Position numbers and translations under genes: made by a program
The notes under the pieces: generated by a model
What the model saw: the letters and a program-made list of their open reading frames with translations, nothing else
What the model was told of the DNA's origin: nothing
Databases searched by the model: none
Shown: in pieces, positions 33,208 through 43,697 of the stretch
Layout of the letters: every line of letters starts with the position of its first letter
How positions within the stretch are numbered: position 1 is the first letter of the stretch
Source of the DNA: Dactylis glomerata
Lineage: Eukaryota > Streptophyta > Magnoliopsida > Poales > Poaceae
DNA: 64,000 nucleotides
Assembly: GCA_007115705.1 (NCBI GenBank)
Contig: QXEO01001021.1
Span: 1-64,000 of the forward strand
Direction of reading: 5' to 3'

Positions 33208-36200
33208 CTGACTGCCAACGCAAGGCTCGAGCATCTTCGCCGTCGCAGCACTGCTCGGGGGCAAACCGAGCCCATCTTCCGTCGTCATGAAGCTTCGGCC
33301 GAGGAGGAAGAGGAGGAAGATCTGGAGTCCTCCTACCTCCCATCCGGGCGTACAGAGCCTTCGCTCTCCTTCACCGCCACCGCCACTTCTCGCGCTCGTT
33401 CTGGGAGTCAGCTGTCTCCTGCGCAGGCTCTCGCCATGGTGCAGGAGCTGCTGCGCTATCAACCCACTGACGACGGGCATGAGGGGTGGCGCGCTCGAAT
33501 TGCCGAGCTCGTCGCCATCGCCAACGAAGACCCGGCCCAGGGAGGAGCCTAGGGCGCGGGGAACCCAGATCCGGCGGCGGGGCGTCGCGCCCCGGGCGCC
33601 GGAGATGGAAGGGCCAACAAGGCCAAGAAGGTGGTTTCCCGCGCCGCATCTTCGCCGCGCGGGGAGCCCAGCTGCCAAATCGTCCAACGCGCTCCGGAAG
33701 TCGCACGCGTCTCCCTCGAGCGCCGCCGCGAAAATCATGACCGCGCCATCGATGACATCGGCGAAGCTGGCAAGAACGTCAGGACCCCCGGCGAGCCTAT
33801 CTACAACCCCGGGTGTCTCGCCCTCACTCGCCAGCAGCGCTACGTGGTCTGGCCTGACAAGTTCAAGCCGGACATCGCCACGCGCTATGATGGGACCACA
33901 AACCGTGTCGAATTCCTCCAACTCTACGTCGTCGCCGTCCAGGCTGCGCGTGGAGATCAGCGCGCCATGGCCAATTGGTTCCCCATGGCCCTCAAGGACG
34001 CTCCGCGAACTTGGCTCATGAATCTTCCTCACGAATCCATGACTTCGTGGAAGGATTTATGTCGTCAGTTCGTTGCCAACTTCATGCCCACGTACAAGCG
34101 CCCCGCTACCAAGAATGATCTTAAGGCGATGCGTCAGTACAAGGGCGAGACGCTTCGTCAATACATCTAGCGCTTCAGTCAGATGAGGAACAAGATCCCC
34201 AGGATCTCCAACGAGGAGGTCATCTCCGCGTTCTCCGCGGGCGTCTCCGACGTCAAGATGCGGGAGAAGCTGTCAGTGAATGATGAGCTGACTTCCGTCG
34301 TCAGGCTCTTCGAGATCGCCGACCGCTGCGCCAAGGCTGAGGAGGGGAGGCTCTTCGTGCACAATCTGCCGGAGGCGCCTCCCCCAAAGCCGAAGTCCAA
34401 GGACCCCAAGCGAAAGGAGGCTGCTGTCCTCGCGGCGGAGCCAGATCATAAGCAATGCCGCGGGGACCGCTCTGATTGCGATAAAGGTCGACGTCGCCGC
34501 TACTGCATTAACCACAAGAAGGACACCCACAATACCGAAGATTGTTGGATTGTCCAGAAGTTTCACGAGGAAAACGGCGTCGCCAAGCGTCGCGGGGGCG
34601 GCCGCAGCCACGGCAAGAGTGGATCCCAGGGCGATCGCCGCGACGACGACCGCGAGGAAGGTCGCCGCCGCGGGGGTCTGTCTCGAGCCGATCCCGAGCC
34701 GCTGCCGCTGCCCTCACCAGCAAACGATCATCGGGAGGAGGACCAGGGGGGCTATCAAGAGCCGCGAGACTTCACCGCTTGCCTCCTGGGTGGAGCTCAG
34801 GCTCCTCTGTCAAATCGACACTTCAAGTAGCTGTCGCGAGAAATCGCGGCGGCGCAGCCCAACGTCGGTAATCACCTAATGAAGTGGTCGACGTGCAAGA
34901 TTGGCTTCGACGAGGAGGATCATCCGGCTTCCACAAGGGGCGTGGGCACAATTCCCCTCTTGTGCACGCCAACCATCAACAACGTCGCCGTCAATCGCAC
35001 TCTCATCGACGGAGGGGCGGGCCTCAACATCATCTCGGTCGAGATCTTCGAAAAGATGCAGGTGCCGTACCACCGGCTCATGCCAACTCGACCATTCTTC
35101 GGGGTAACCGAGGGGTCTACAACGCCAATTGGACAGGTAAGCCTGCCCGTCACCTTCGGCACCCGGGACAACTACAGGACAAAAAGCCTCGACTTCGATG
35201 TCGCCTACATCGCCCTGCCATACAATGCCATCCTCAGCTACCCAGCCTTGGCGAGGTTCATGGCAGCAACGCACCATGGCTTCAACGTCCTCAAGATTCC
35301 GGGCGCCAACGACACGAAATCCACTGACATTTGGTGCGTGGTCTGGCAAAAACGCTTCCAAGGCTTGGAGCTGAAGCACATCCCGAGAGGAGAAAATGTG
35401 GAAGCCGACGAGATCGCCAAGCGCGCCTCTCATCGCCTGGCACAGCCTGCCGGCGTCTTTGAGGAGCGTCTCTTCAAACCGTCCGCTTTTCCATTGACAT
35501 CCGAATCACCTCCTCCTTCTGCTTTGCCGCCACCACCGGAGCAGGGGGCTCCGGATTGCGGGCCTCCTTCGGGTGACCGCGTCCTTCTGGCATTGGCACG
35601 GCAGGAGGGAGTGGATTGGATCATCGAGCTCAAGGCCTACCTCACCAGCAGCAGGCTTCCCGAGGTTGAAGAGGAAGCCGAGAAGATTGTGCAGCAAGCT
35701 TCGGGCTACTGCGTCAAGGATGGTCACTTGTATCGGCGTCGCCCAAACGGCGTCGCTCTGAAGTGCATTTCCACTCACCAAGGCCAAGAGCTTCTCAAGG
35801 ACATCCACGCCGGCGAGTGTGGTCATCACGCTTCTGCTACAAATTTAGCTGCCAAGGCATATCGAAGCGGTTTCTACTGGCCCTCAGCGCTCGGGGATGC
35901 AGCGGAGATGGTCAAGAGGTGCGAGGCGTGCCAATTCCATGCCAAGCAGATCCACCAGCCGGCGCAGGAGCTGCGAACCATCCCACTCACTTGGCCCTTT
36001 GCAGTTTGGGGGCTGGACAGCCTTGGTCCATTCCCCAGAGCGCAAGGGGGCTACCGCTACCTCTATGTCGCCATCGACAAATTCACCAAGTGGGTGGAGG
36101 TGGAACCGGTGTGCACCATCCCGGCCAGGTCCGCGGTCAAGTTCATCCGTGGGCTGGTCTGTCATTTTGGTGTGCCTAACCGCATAATCACCGACAACGG

Positions 36201-36855
36201 CAGCCAGTTCACCAGCGGACTGTTCCGGGAGTACTGCGCATCGGTTGGCATCAAGATCTGCTTCGCCTCCGTCGCCTACCCCCGGAGCAACGGCCAAGCC
36301 GAGCGAGCCAACGCTGAAGTGCTCAAAGGGCTCAAGACGAAAAGCTTCAGCGCCAAGCTCGAAGCCTGCGGCAAAAAATGGTTAGACAACGTCCAATCCA
36401 TCTTGTGGTCCATCAGGACTACCACCACCAAACCCACTGGAGAAACCCCTTTCTTCCTGGTCTATGGGGAGGAGGCTATTCTTCCCACCGATGTCAAGTT
36501 CGGGTCGCCAAGGGTGCTTGCCTTCGACGAAATTCATCAAGAAGACCTCATCAAGGATCACCTCCTCCTGCTCGAAGAAGCTCGGTGCCAAGCCGCGCTC
36601 CGCGCCGCGAGGTACCAACAAGGACTACGCCGCTACCATAGCCGCCATGTTCGAGCAAGGACTCTGGAGGTCGGCGACCTGGTGCTGAGGAGAATACTCT
36701 CTCGCGAGGGCCTGCACAAGCTGTCTCCAATGTGGGAAGGGCCCTTCAAGGTGACGCACATCGCCAGGCCAGGCTCGGCGCGGCTGGAAACCACAGAAGG
36801 CGTGCTGGTAGGGAACCCGTGGAACATAGCTCATCTGCGAAAGTTCTACCCTTAG
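33208..36855 (+). pseudogene. RLG2 gag-protease-integrase frame with three TAG codons and RT deleted
   Basis: One frame, open from 33208 apart from TAG at 33550, 34168 and 34828. An ATG in frame lies at 33436; the original start is not recognisable. Gag domain at about 33840-34380 (KFKPDIATRYDG, WFPMALKDAPRTWLMNLP, FVANFMPTYKRP); the TAG at 34168 sits inside it. A Cys/His knuckle (C-x2-H then H-x4-C) is at about 34503-34545. Protease loop LIDGGAGLNIIS at about 35005. At 35310-35338 the frame jumps through an LTR/primer-site scar straight to the last part of RNase H (LELKHIPRGENVEADEIAKR). Integrase is complete: HHCC (GHHASATN... CEACQFH), Asp in GLDSLG, Asp in ITDNGSQ, Glu in AERANA, and the GDLVLRR C-terminal region. 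No YVDD anywhere. Confidence 0.88.
35310..35338 (+). repeat. LTR-end plus primer-site scar at the RLG2 deletion joint
   Basis: 29 bp here match the last 21 bp of the RLG2 LTR (3' LTR form, CGACACGAAATCCACCGACA) continued by the first bases of the primer site (TTTGGCGCG), with two C-to-T differences. It lies exactly between the end of protease and the end of RNase H and keeps the frame open. Confidence 0.85.
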
Positions 36856-37997
36856 GTTCCTCACGAGGAGAAAAAGTCCGTTTTCATGGCACTTGTATCA
36901 GCTCATCCTGCTCTTAAGCACTGATATTAAGTTAATGCGCAATGTAGTGCCTCTGCTTCGGCATGACATCAAATGGCATGAAGTCCATTTATTTTCTGTT
37001 GTACTCCACGCGGAAGGGGGCTAGGCACGGTGTCTATGCTGGGGCCTTCGCCCGGAAAACAGCAAGCCCGAAAAACCCGAAGGGAGCGAGCTCTAGTCGG
37101 GGGTGACGGCCCTGCTATCGATCACCTCCAAATACCCATGGTGCTTAGTTCCTCGCGAAGTACATCAGAAAATAAAAAATCTTCGAGGAAAGTCCAAGGT
37201 GTGCCCAAGGCACCCGTTAAGGACCTACCCCTCATGAGCAACCCTCACGAGGGAGCAAGGACGCGTCGATGCACCAGCATCCGCAGGAAGATTCCGTCTT
37301 CCGAGGAAGGCCTAATGTGGCAGGATTATTGAAGACCAAGGTCGCTCCGATCATCTTGCGAAGGAGACGCAGATCCGGAGGTCCGCGCCAGGCCCTTCAC
37401 CTCATGAGCAATCCTTGTGAGGTGTCGACGGTCTCTGGGCTCTCTTAAGCGTCGATGTTTTCACGTCCGTGAGGGTCCAGCTTCCCTCAACGACGAGGAA
37501 GGCCCTGTGAATTGCCACACGCGGCAATTTGCTCTTAGCTGCAGGCACAGATAGTGCCGCCCTCCTCCACGACGGAGAAGGTCCCTGTGCTGGTCACAGG
37601 GGCATCTTATTCGCCTTCTTTTTCGTTTGTTTATCGACTTGTTTTTCCGTTTTTTGGGGATTTGGGGTTTTTTCTTTTCCAACTCTTCCTTCCACTTCTT
37701 GTCTCAGGAATCATCCAATGTGTCATCGACGCCGACCCCGTCTCGAGCTCTGAGGCAAAGGGAGGCCTCCTATCGATGCCAACAGCTCATCAGGGCTCTC
37801 GAGCGTGCGAATGACCAGGACTATGAAGAACAATAAGAAGCGAAATGCAGGACAGAAGTGGGCTTCATTGACATAATCCCCTCATAGGGAGGAGCAAAAG
37901 CACGGTGGGGCATACCCCACCGGCAAGGACTACATGACAAAAGAGGGGAGGAGACTAGCTCCCCTCCCCAGAGGACTACCGCGCCAAGGCCTCCTCT
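36856..37997. other. RLG2 spacer between integrase and the antisense gene
   Basis: About 1.1 kb after the pol stop. It has no convincing coding sequence: short Lys-rich or Pro-rich frames on both strands lack recognisable domains. T-rich stretch at about 37610-37690. Likely 3' untranslated sequence for both convergent transcripts. Confidence 0.55.
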
Positions 37998-38762
37998 TCA
38001 CTGCGCCGCGGGCTGGGGGAAGGTGCGGCGGACGCCACCGGCGGTGAAGATCCGCACCGAGGCCTCCAGCGTCCCCAGCTTGAAGCGGAAGACGAGGTGG
38101 TCGCCGACGCAGAGGCAATGGCCGAGGGCGAAGGCCCTCCAGCGGCCGGAGAGGGCGGTGTTGCCGCCCACCCCAAGAAGGATGTCCACAGGCCAGAGGA
38201 GATCTGGCCTGCTCTGCTCCCCCAGGGCGATCTCCCCGGCGGCCGCGCCGGGGGCGTAAATCACCCTCCGTACGGCGTCGGGCAGCCGAAGGGAGTTGAA
38301 GCCCGGGGCATCAACGACGACGAGGAGCTCCAAGAAGCGGGACCCCGGGCTGGTGAGGGGTCCCAACATCGCCGCCGCCAGGTGGCGCGGAGTGGCAACC
38401 ACTCCATTCTTCGGCGGGGCCGGAAGATCTGCAGCAGGGGGAGGGGGGCCCAGGGCGGCCTCCACCTCCCAGAGGACTCGGTCGATGCTCCCCGAGGCGC
38501 GGGGAGCAGGCGCCGCCGCCAGCGGCGACGGCGAGTTCAGAGCGCCTCCGCGCGCGGAACCCCGGAGGGTCATGGCGCTGGAGGTCCCCAGGGCGGCGCG
38601 GCTCGCCTCTTCATGCCGCGGCGCGCCGATGCGGAGGGGGCCGCCGGCGCCGGGCGTCCATTGGGCCGGGATCTTCACCTTGATCCCGCTGCCCGGGGGA
38701 CGCCCGCGGCGTTTCGCTCCAGAGCTCGTTCCGGCGGCGGCGGCGGAGTTGGAAGGATTCAT
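37998..38762 (-). CDS. RLG2 antisense gene: AT-hook-like and B3-like DNA-binding protein, 254 aa, intact
   Basis: A single open exon on the minus strand, ATG at 38762, TGA at 37998-38000. N-terminus: a basic AT-hook-like motif, KRRGRPPGSG at residues 17-26. Middle: Ala/Pro-rich, low complexity. Residues about 143-244 look like a plant B3 domain: FLELLVVVDAPGFNSLRLP, then a strand ending LLWPVDI near 188-194, then LSGRWRAFALGHCLCVGDHLVF at 204-225, the characteristic W-x2-F ... H-x-L-x-x-GD-x-LVF signature, then VRIF. B3 proteins bind DNA in the nucleus as plant transcription factors; a role for this one in the element's control is inference. It is convergent with pol and uninterrupted although gag and pol of the same copy are broken. 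No introns needed. Confidence 0.78.
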   Translation of the reverse strand: MNPSNSAAAAGTSSGAKRRGRPPGSGIKVKIPAQWTPGAGGPLRIGAPRHEEASRAALGTSSAMTLRGSARGGALNSPSPLAAAPAPRASGSIDRVLWEVEAALGPPPPAADLPAPPKNGVVATPRHLAAAMLGPLTSPGSRFLELLVVVDAPGFNSLRLPDAVRRVIYAPGAAAGEIALGEQSRPDLLWPVDILLGVGGNTALSGRWRAFALGHCLCVGDHLVFRFKLGTLEASVRIFTAGGVRRTFPQPAAQ

Positions 38763-38833
38763 GAGCTCAGGGGCGCAGAAGCAGAAGTGGCACTGGAGGA
38801 AGGAGGTGAAGTGCCGGAGGTCTCGAGGAGGAT

Positions 38834-38841
38834 CTATTTAA
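38834..38841 (-). promoter_or_regulatory. TATA-like box of the RLG2 antisense gene
   Basis: TTAAATAG on the minus strand, preceded by a C-run, 72 bp upstream of the ATG at 38762. Position fits a short 5' leader. The GC-rich stretch between here and the 3' LTR would be its upstream region. Confidence 0.5.
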
Positions 38842-39123
38842 GGGGGGCGTCCGGCGTCGATGCGTCAAATCCCTGCGCGGGAATCGAAGCGTTGGCGCAG
38901 TGCTCCACACTCAAGCGACGCGTCATTATGACGGTTTGGCGCCTCGGAGACTGTAACGTCACCCGCCGTTTCGTCTCGCCAGTTGCGGCCGCGCCACGCA
39001 TCCGCAGCGTCTGCCTCTTCACATGGTCCTCTGACCGCACGGTTGACGCGTGCCATTGGAGGGCCCAACAGCTTCTGGGGCCCCCGGCCCTTCGCTCCCT
39101 CGAGAGGGCGCGTTCGTGGGCCG

Positions 39124-39139
39124 GGCTCCCGGGGGCTAC
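39124..39139 (+). other. RLG2 polypurine-tract region
   Basis: GGCTCCCGGGGGCTAC ends directly before the 3' LTR, in the usual position and of the form common in grass Tat elements (GGGGGCTAC). Confidence 0.55.
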
Positions 39140-40037
39140 TGTCGGTGTTATGGATACCGGGGTATCCCGGTCCACCTGCTCCTGGGCCACGTCATTGGCC
39201 CCCCTTCAGAATCAATGACCCAAGCTGCGGAGAAGACCCTCACGAGGAGGCGCCTCGTGAGGAGAACGACGACATAAACGGCTAAGGACCAGAAGACCTC
39301 CTCACGAGCCCCCGCTGGTGAGGAGAGGAAGCACGCCCATGTCAGCTCAGCACGTTTGCGTGCAGAGCAAGAAGATAACGGGTAGAAGACCGTGTACCGC
39401 CCACGCTACCCCCGACAGGGAGGAGACCAACTTTCGCTGTGCCTGCCAAAAGCGGCACAGTGGTTGTTGGCCACCCCCCTAAAAATAGCGTGGACGGTGC
39501 AGGGCGCCAGAGGAGGACGTCAGCTCCCTCCACCCACTCCTGTGGACCGGCGCCACTACCCTACGAAGACTACATCCACGGAAGAACAGAATCTACAGCT
39601 GTCCTCCCTCCTTGGCCGTGTGTGGCAACCCCTTCCCCAAGAAGATAAGGGGAAGGAGGACCTTGGCGCTATAAAAGGGGGGGAGGCCACCCCTTAGGGG
39701 GCATCGGATCTTCATCTTCTTCAAGCTGCTAGCTGGGCACGCAGGTTCTTCAACCTCTGGCCAGCTAGAGCTTTGTAACCAAGACCTTGTACTCCTCGCG
39801 AGGTGTCGCGTTGCAATACAAGAAGGCAGGAAGTAGGGGTTTTACCTCACCACGAGGGCCCTGAACCTAGGTAAAGCTCGGGCTCTCTCTCTGCAGTGCG
39901 TTGCGCGTTTGACACTCGAGGCTTCCGTCACCATGTTTCGTTGCGATCCAAGATCTCACACGTTCAACCCCCTGCGTTCGAATCCTTGGGTCCGTCGCAT
40001 GGTACCCCGTGTTCTTGCGACACGAAATCCACCGACA
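39140..40037 (+). repeat. RLG2 3' LTR, 898 bp
   Basis: TGTCGGTG...CCGACA, followed by the target duplication GATAA. One extra C relative to the 5' LTR near 39701. TATA box at 39670-39677. Confidence 0.95.
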
Positions 40038-40213
40038 GATAATCCAACTTATTTGTGGCACTGCCGTCTAGGTCATATTGGTGTAAAACGCATGAAGAAA
40101 CTCCATTCTGATGGACTTTTGGAGTCTCTTGATTTTGAATCATTTGACACGTGCGAGCCATGCCTCATGGGCAAGATGATCAAAACCCCGTTCTCCGGAA
40201 TAATGGAGCGAGC
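40038..40213 (+). pseudogene. Copia pol fragment 2 (pre-integrase zinc domain)
   Basis: Continues fragment 1 in frame. It shows the HHCC-type zinc module of copia integrase: WHCRLGHIGVKRMKKLH, then C-x2-C in CEPCLMGKM, then TPFSG. It breaks in the AACGG duplicated by the solo LTR. Confidence 0.9.
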
Positions 40214-40218
40214 AACGG

Positions 40219-41193
40219 TGTCGTCGTGGTGAAACAACATATGCCATAGGATGGCTTAAATGGGGGCCGAACTAGATGCTGGAGGATTCGGGAGAGGGGA
40301 ACGAGCTAAAAAGCACGACAGAAAGAGACACTGATCTACCCAGGTTCGGGGCTCTCGTAAGGAGATAACACCCCTACTCCTGCTCTACTGATTGTATATA
40401 TGGGTCGATGTAGTACACCACAATGGTGCTTCCAAGCTCTCTGCTAGAGAAGGAAGATGAACTGCTAAGTGTAGGAGTACAGTGTGACCAATCTACCTTC
40501 AACCTATCAACCTTCTTCCAGCGACCAACCTTCCAACGACCCTTTGCTAGGACTCCCTGTGCCACCTTATATAGTGGTGGCCAGGGTTACAACGGTCATA
40601 TAAGACCACAAGACAAGGGCTACACTCCAAACAGGAGCTGGTGGCGATGGCAGAGACCCTTGACTTCGCCCCTGATTGCTCTCGATGGGACGCCATATCC
40701 CTGTACCTTGTACCTCTTGAACTGTGGCCTTACCTCTGTGCGGTAAGCTCGTACTTGTGCACAGTGAGGGTAGGTAACCTCCACTGTGCACCCTGCCATC
40801 TTACTCTGCTACCATGCTTGGATGTTTTCTTCCTTGATTGTAGGGATGTGACACCTTGGTTGACTTAAGTATCCCGGATATGACCGTTGGCCATACCCAG
40901 GACTTATATGCCGGACCAACGACCTACGAGGGTCGGATAATCCGGCCTCCCCTGCTCCTGCACAACACACAAAATAATTAGGCCGGCATATCTGAGTATA
41001 TGCCGGCACACCTATACTAGTATTTCAGCCATACCGGCATATCCAGACACCAGCCGGGATATACATATATGCCGGCCTGGCCGATGCTCCTATATTCCGG
41101 CCAGGCCCTTTCTTGGTCAACCGGCATAAAAGTCAACCATAAGCCTTGTGTCTTTCTAGTCTCTTGACCCTACCGGGGGTCATCCCCCCGACA
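40219..41193 (-). mobile_element. Solo LTR of the RLG1 family, minus strand
   Basis: 975 bp, the reverse complement of the RLG1 LTR from TGTCGGGGGG (41193) to CCACGACGACA (40219). It is flanked by perfect AACGG duplications (40214-40218 and 41194-41198). It lacks two of the 15 bp repeat units and differs from the RLG1 LTRs at a number of sites, so it is a separate insertion. Solo LTRs arise when the two LTRs of one element recombine and lose the interior. Confidence 0.95.
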
Positions 41194-43669
41194 AACGGAC
41201 TTATTGGAAATCATACATACCGATGTGTGCGGACCAATGAGTGTTTCGACGCGCGGTGGATATCGCTATTTTCTCACTTTTACTGATGACTTAAGTAGAT
41301 ATGGGTATATCTATTTAATGAAACATAAATCTGAAACGTTTGAAAAGTTCAAAGAATTTCAGAACGAAGTGGAAAACCATCGTAACAGGAAAATTAAATT
41401 TCTCACGCACCTTAAAGCAAGCGGAATCGTTTCGCAACTCACGCCACCCAGAACACCACAGCGCAATGGTGTGTCTGAACGCCGGAATCGAACTCTATTA
41501 GATATGGTGCGATCAATGATGTCTCTTACAGATTTGCCGTTATCATTTTGGGGTTATGCATTAGAAACCGCTGCATTCACTTTAAATAGGGCACCATCTA
41601 AATCCGTTGAGACGACACCGTATGAACTATGGTTTGGTGCTAAACCTAAGTTGTCGTTTCTTAAAGTTTGGGGATGCGAAGCTTACATCAAGAAGTTGAT
41701 GCCGGACAAGCTCAAACCCAAAGCGGAGAAATGCGTCTTCATAGGATATCCTAAGGAAACGATTGGGTATACCTTCTACCACATATCCGAAGGCAAAGTG
41801 TTTGTTGCAAAGAATGGATCCTTTCTTGAGAAGGAGTTTCTCTCGAAAGAAGTGAGTGGGGGGAAGGTAGAGCTAGACGAGGTTATTGAACCTTCTCTCG
41901 AGTTGGAGAGTAGCGCAGCACCTGAAGTTGTTCCGGTGCCGTCTGCACCAACAAGAGAGGAAGCTAATGACGAGGATCATGAAACTTCGAACGATGCTAC
42001 TACTGAACTTCGCAGGTCGACAAGGTCACATACCACTCCTGAATGGTACGGCAACCCTGTCTTAACCGTCTTGTTGTTAGACAACAGTGAACTTGCGAAC
42101 TATGAGGAAGCGATGATGAGCCCAGACTCTGAGAAATGGCTAGAGGCCATGAAATCCGAATTGGGATCCATGAGTAAAAACCAAGTATGGACTTTGGTGG
42201 ACCCTCCTAGCGACTGTAAGGCCGTTGAGTGCAAATGGATTTTCAAGAAGAAAACGGACGCGGATGGTAATGTTGTTGTCTATAAAGCTCGGCTTGTCGC
42301 AAAAGGTTTTCGGCAAGTTCAAGGTGTTGACTACGATGAGACTTTCTCTCCTGTAGCGATGTTTAAGTCCATTCGGATTTTATTAGCAATTGCTGCGTTT
42401 CATGATTATGAAATATGGCAGATGGATGTCAAGACTGCGTTCCTCAATGGCAACATTGATGAAGAGTTGTATATGATGTAGCCCGAAGGTTTTGTCGATC
42501 CTAAGGATGCTAATAAGGTGTGCAAACTTCAGCGTTCCATTTATGGACTGATGCAAGCATCTCGGAGTTGGAACCTTTGTTTTGATCAAGTGATCAAGAG
42601 TTTTGGATTTGTTCCAAATTGCTACGAAGCTTGTATCTACAAGAAAGTGAGTGGGAGCTCGGTGACATTTTTAGTACTATATGTGGATGACATATTGATT
42701 ATTGGAAATGACATCGGTATGCTTAACGATGTGAAGAGTTATTTGAATAAATGTTTTTCAATGAAAGACCTAGGAGAAGCTGCTTATATATTAGGCATCA
42801 AAATCTATAGAGATAGACAAAGACGCCTAATAGCTTTAAGCCAAAGTACATACCTGGACAAAGTTCTGAAAAGGTTCAGAATGGATAAAGCAAAGAAAGG
42901 TTCATTGCCCATGTTGTCAGGTAAGATATTGAGCAAGGCTCAGTGTCCAGCTACGGTAAAAGATAGAGATACTATGAGCAAAGTGCCATATGCCTTGGCC
43001 ATAGGTTCTATCATGTATGCCATGCTGTGTACTAGACCGGATGTGTCCAATGCTCTTAGTTTGACGAGCAGATACCAAAGTGATCCAGGAGTGGAACACT
43101 GGACAGCCGTAAAGAACATCCTAAAGTATTTAAATAGGACTAAAGAAATGTTCTTGGTCTATGGAGGTGATGAGGAGCTCGTCGTAAAAGGTTACGTCGA
43201 TGCTAGTTTCGACACCGACCCGGATGATTCTAAATCTCAGACATGATATGTTTATATTTTGAATGGTGGAGCTGTGAGCTGGAGAAGCTGCAAGCAAAGC
43301 GTGATCGCGGGATCTACAACAGAAGCGGAATACATGGCTGCTTCGGAAGCATCAAGTGAAGGAGTTTGGATCAGGAACTTCATCACTGAGCTTGGTGTGG
43401 TTCCAAATGCCTTGGACCCACTGGAGATATTGTGCGACAACACTAGCGCCATAGCACTGGCTAAGGAACCAAGATATCATCCAAAGACCAAGCACATCAA
43501 CCGCCGTTTCCATATAATTTGAGATTATAAATCAGATGGAGATCTGAAGATTAGGAAAGTACATACGGATCTGAATGTCGCAGATCCGTTGACTAAACCT
43601 CTTCCATGAGCAAAACATGATCAACACCTTAATGCCATGGGTGTTAGATTGTTGCCAGATGTAAACTAA
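41194..43669 (+). pseudogene. Copia pol fragment 3 (integrase core, RT, RNase H), decayed
   Basis: Integrase: HTDVCGPM supplies the first catalytic Asp and GVSERRNRTLLDM the Glu. About 15 residues around the second Asp are missing: KIKFL joins THLKASG near 41404. RT: VYKARLVAKGFRQ, DYDETFSPVA, QMDVKTAFLNG, then TAG at 42479-42481 where the family has Gln (MMQPEGF), and the catalytic LYVDDILI near 42684. RNase H: YVDASF, STTEAEYMA, HINRRFH. Further stops are TGA at 43244, 43520 and 43607; the last two stand where relatives have Arg (CGA). The frame ends at TAA 43667-43669. Not functional. Confidence 0.92.
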
Positions 43670-43683
43670 ATTATTGACTCTAG

Positions 43684-43697
43684 TGCAAGTGGGAGAC
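43684..43697 (+). other. Copia polypurine tract
   Basis: TGCAAGTGGGAGAC directly precedes the LTR start TGTTGG, as in BARE-type elements. Confidence 0.8.

Larger units (their letters stand above)
32253..40037 (+). mobile_element. RLG2: Tat-type gypsy element with RT/RNase H deletion, nested in copia
   Basis: 7785 bp, flanked by the target duplication GATAA (32248-32252 and 40038-40042). LTRs of 897 and 898 bp start TGTCGGTGTT and end ATCCACCGACA, and differ at about 25 positions plus one indel by my count. The interior holds gag, protease and integrase on the plus strand and a B3-domain gene on the minus strand. RT and nearly all RNase H are absent, so the element depends on others for reverse transcription. 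Same overall plan as RLG1 but unrelated LTR sequence apart from the TGTCGG end. Confidence 0.93.

Noticed and set aside
33287..34021. 244-codon plus-strand frame in RLG2
   Set aside because: Shadow of the Gag frame in GC-rich DNA; the Gag domain is in the other frame (33208-34170).
37461..37682. Lys/Arg-rich 73-codon minus-strand frame
   Set aside because: Comes from a T-rich stretch of the RLG2 spacer; no start context or domain.
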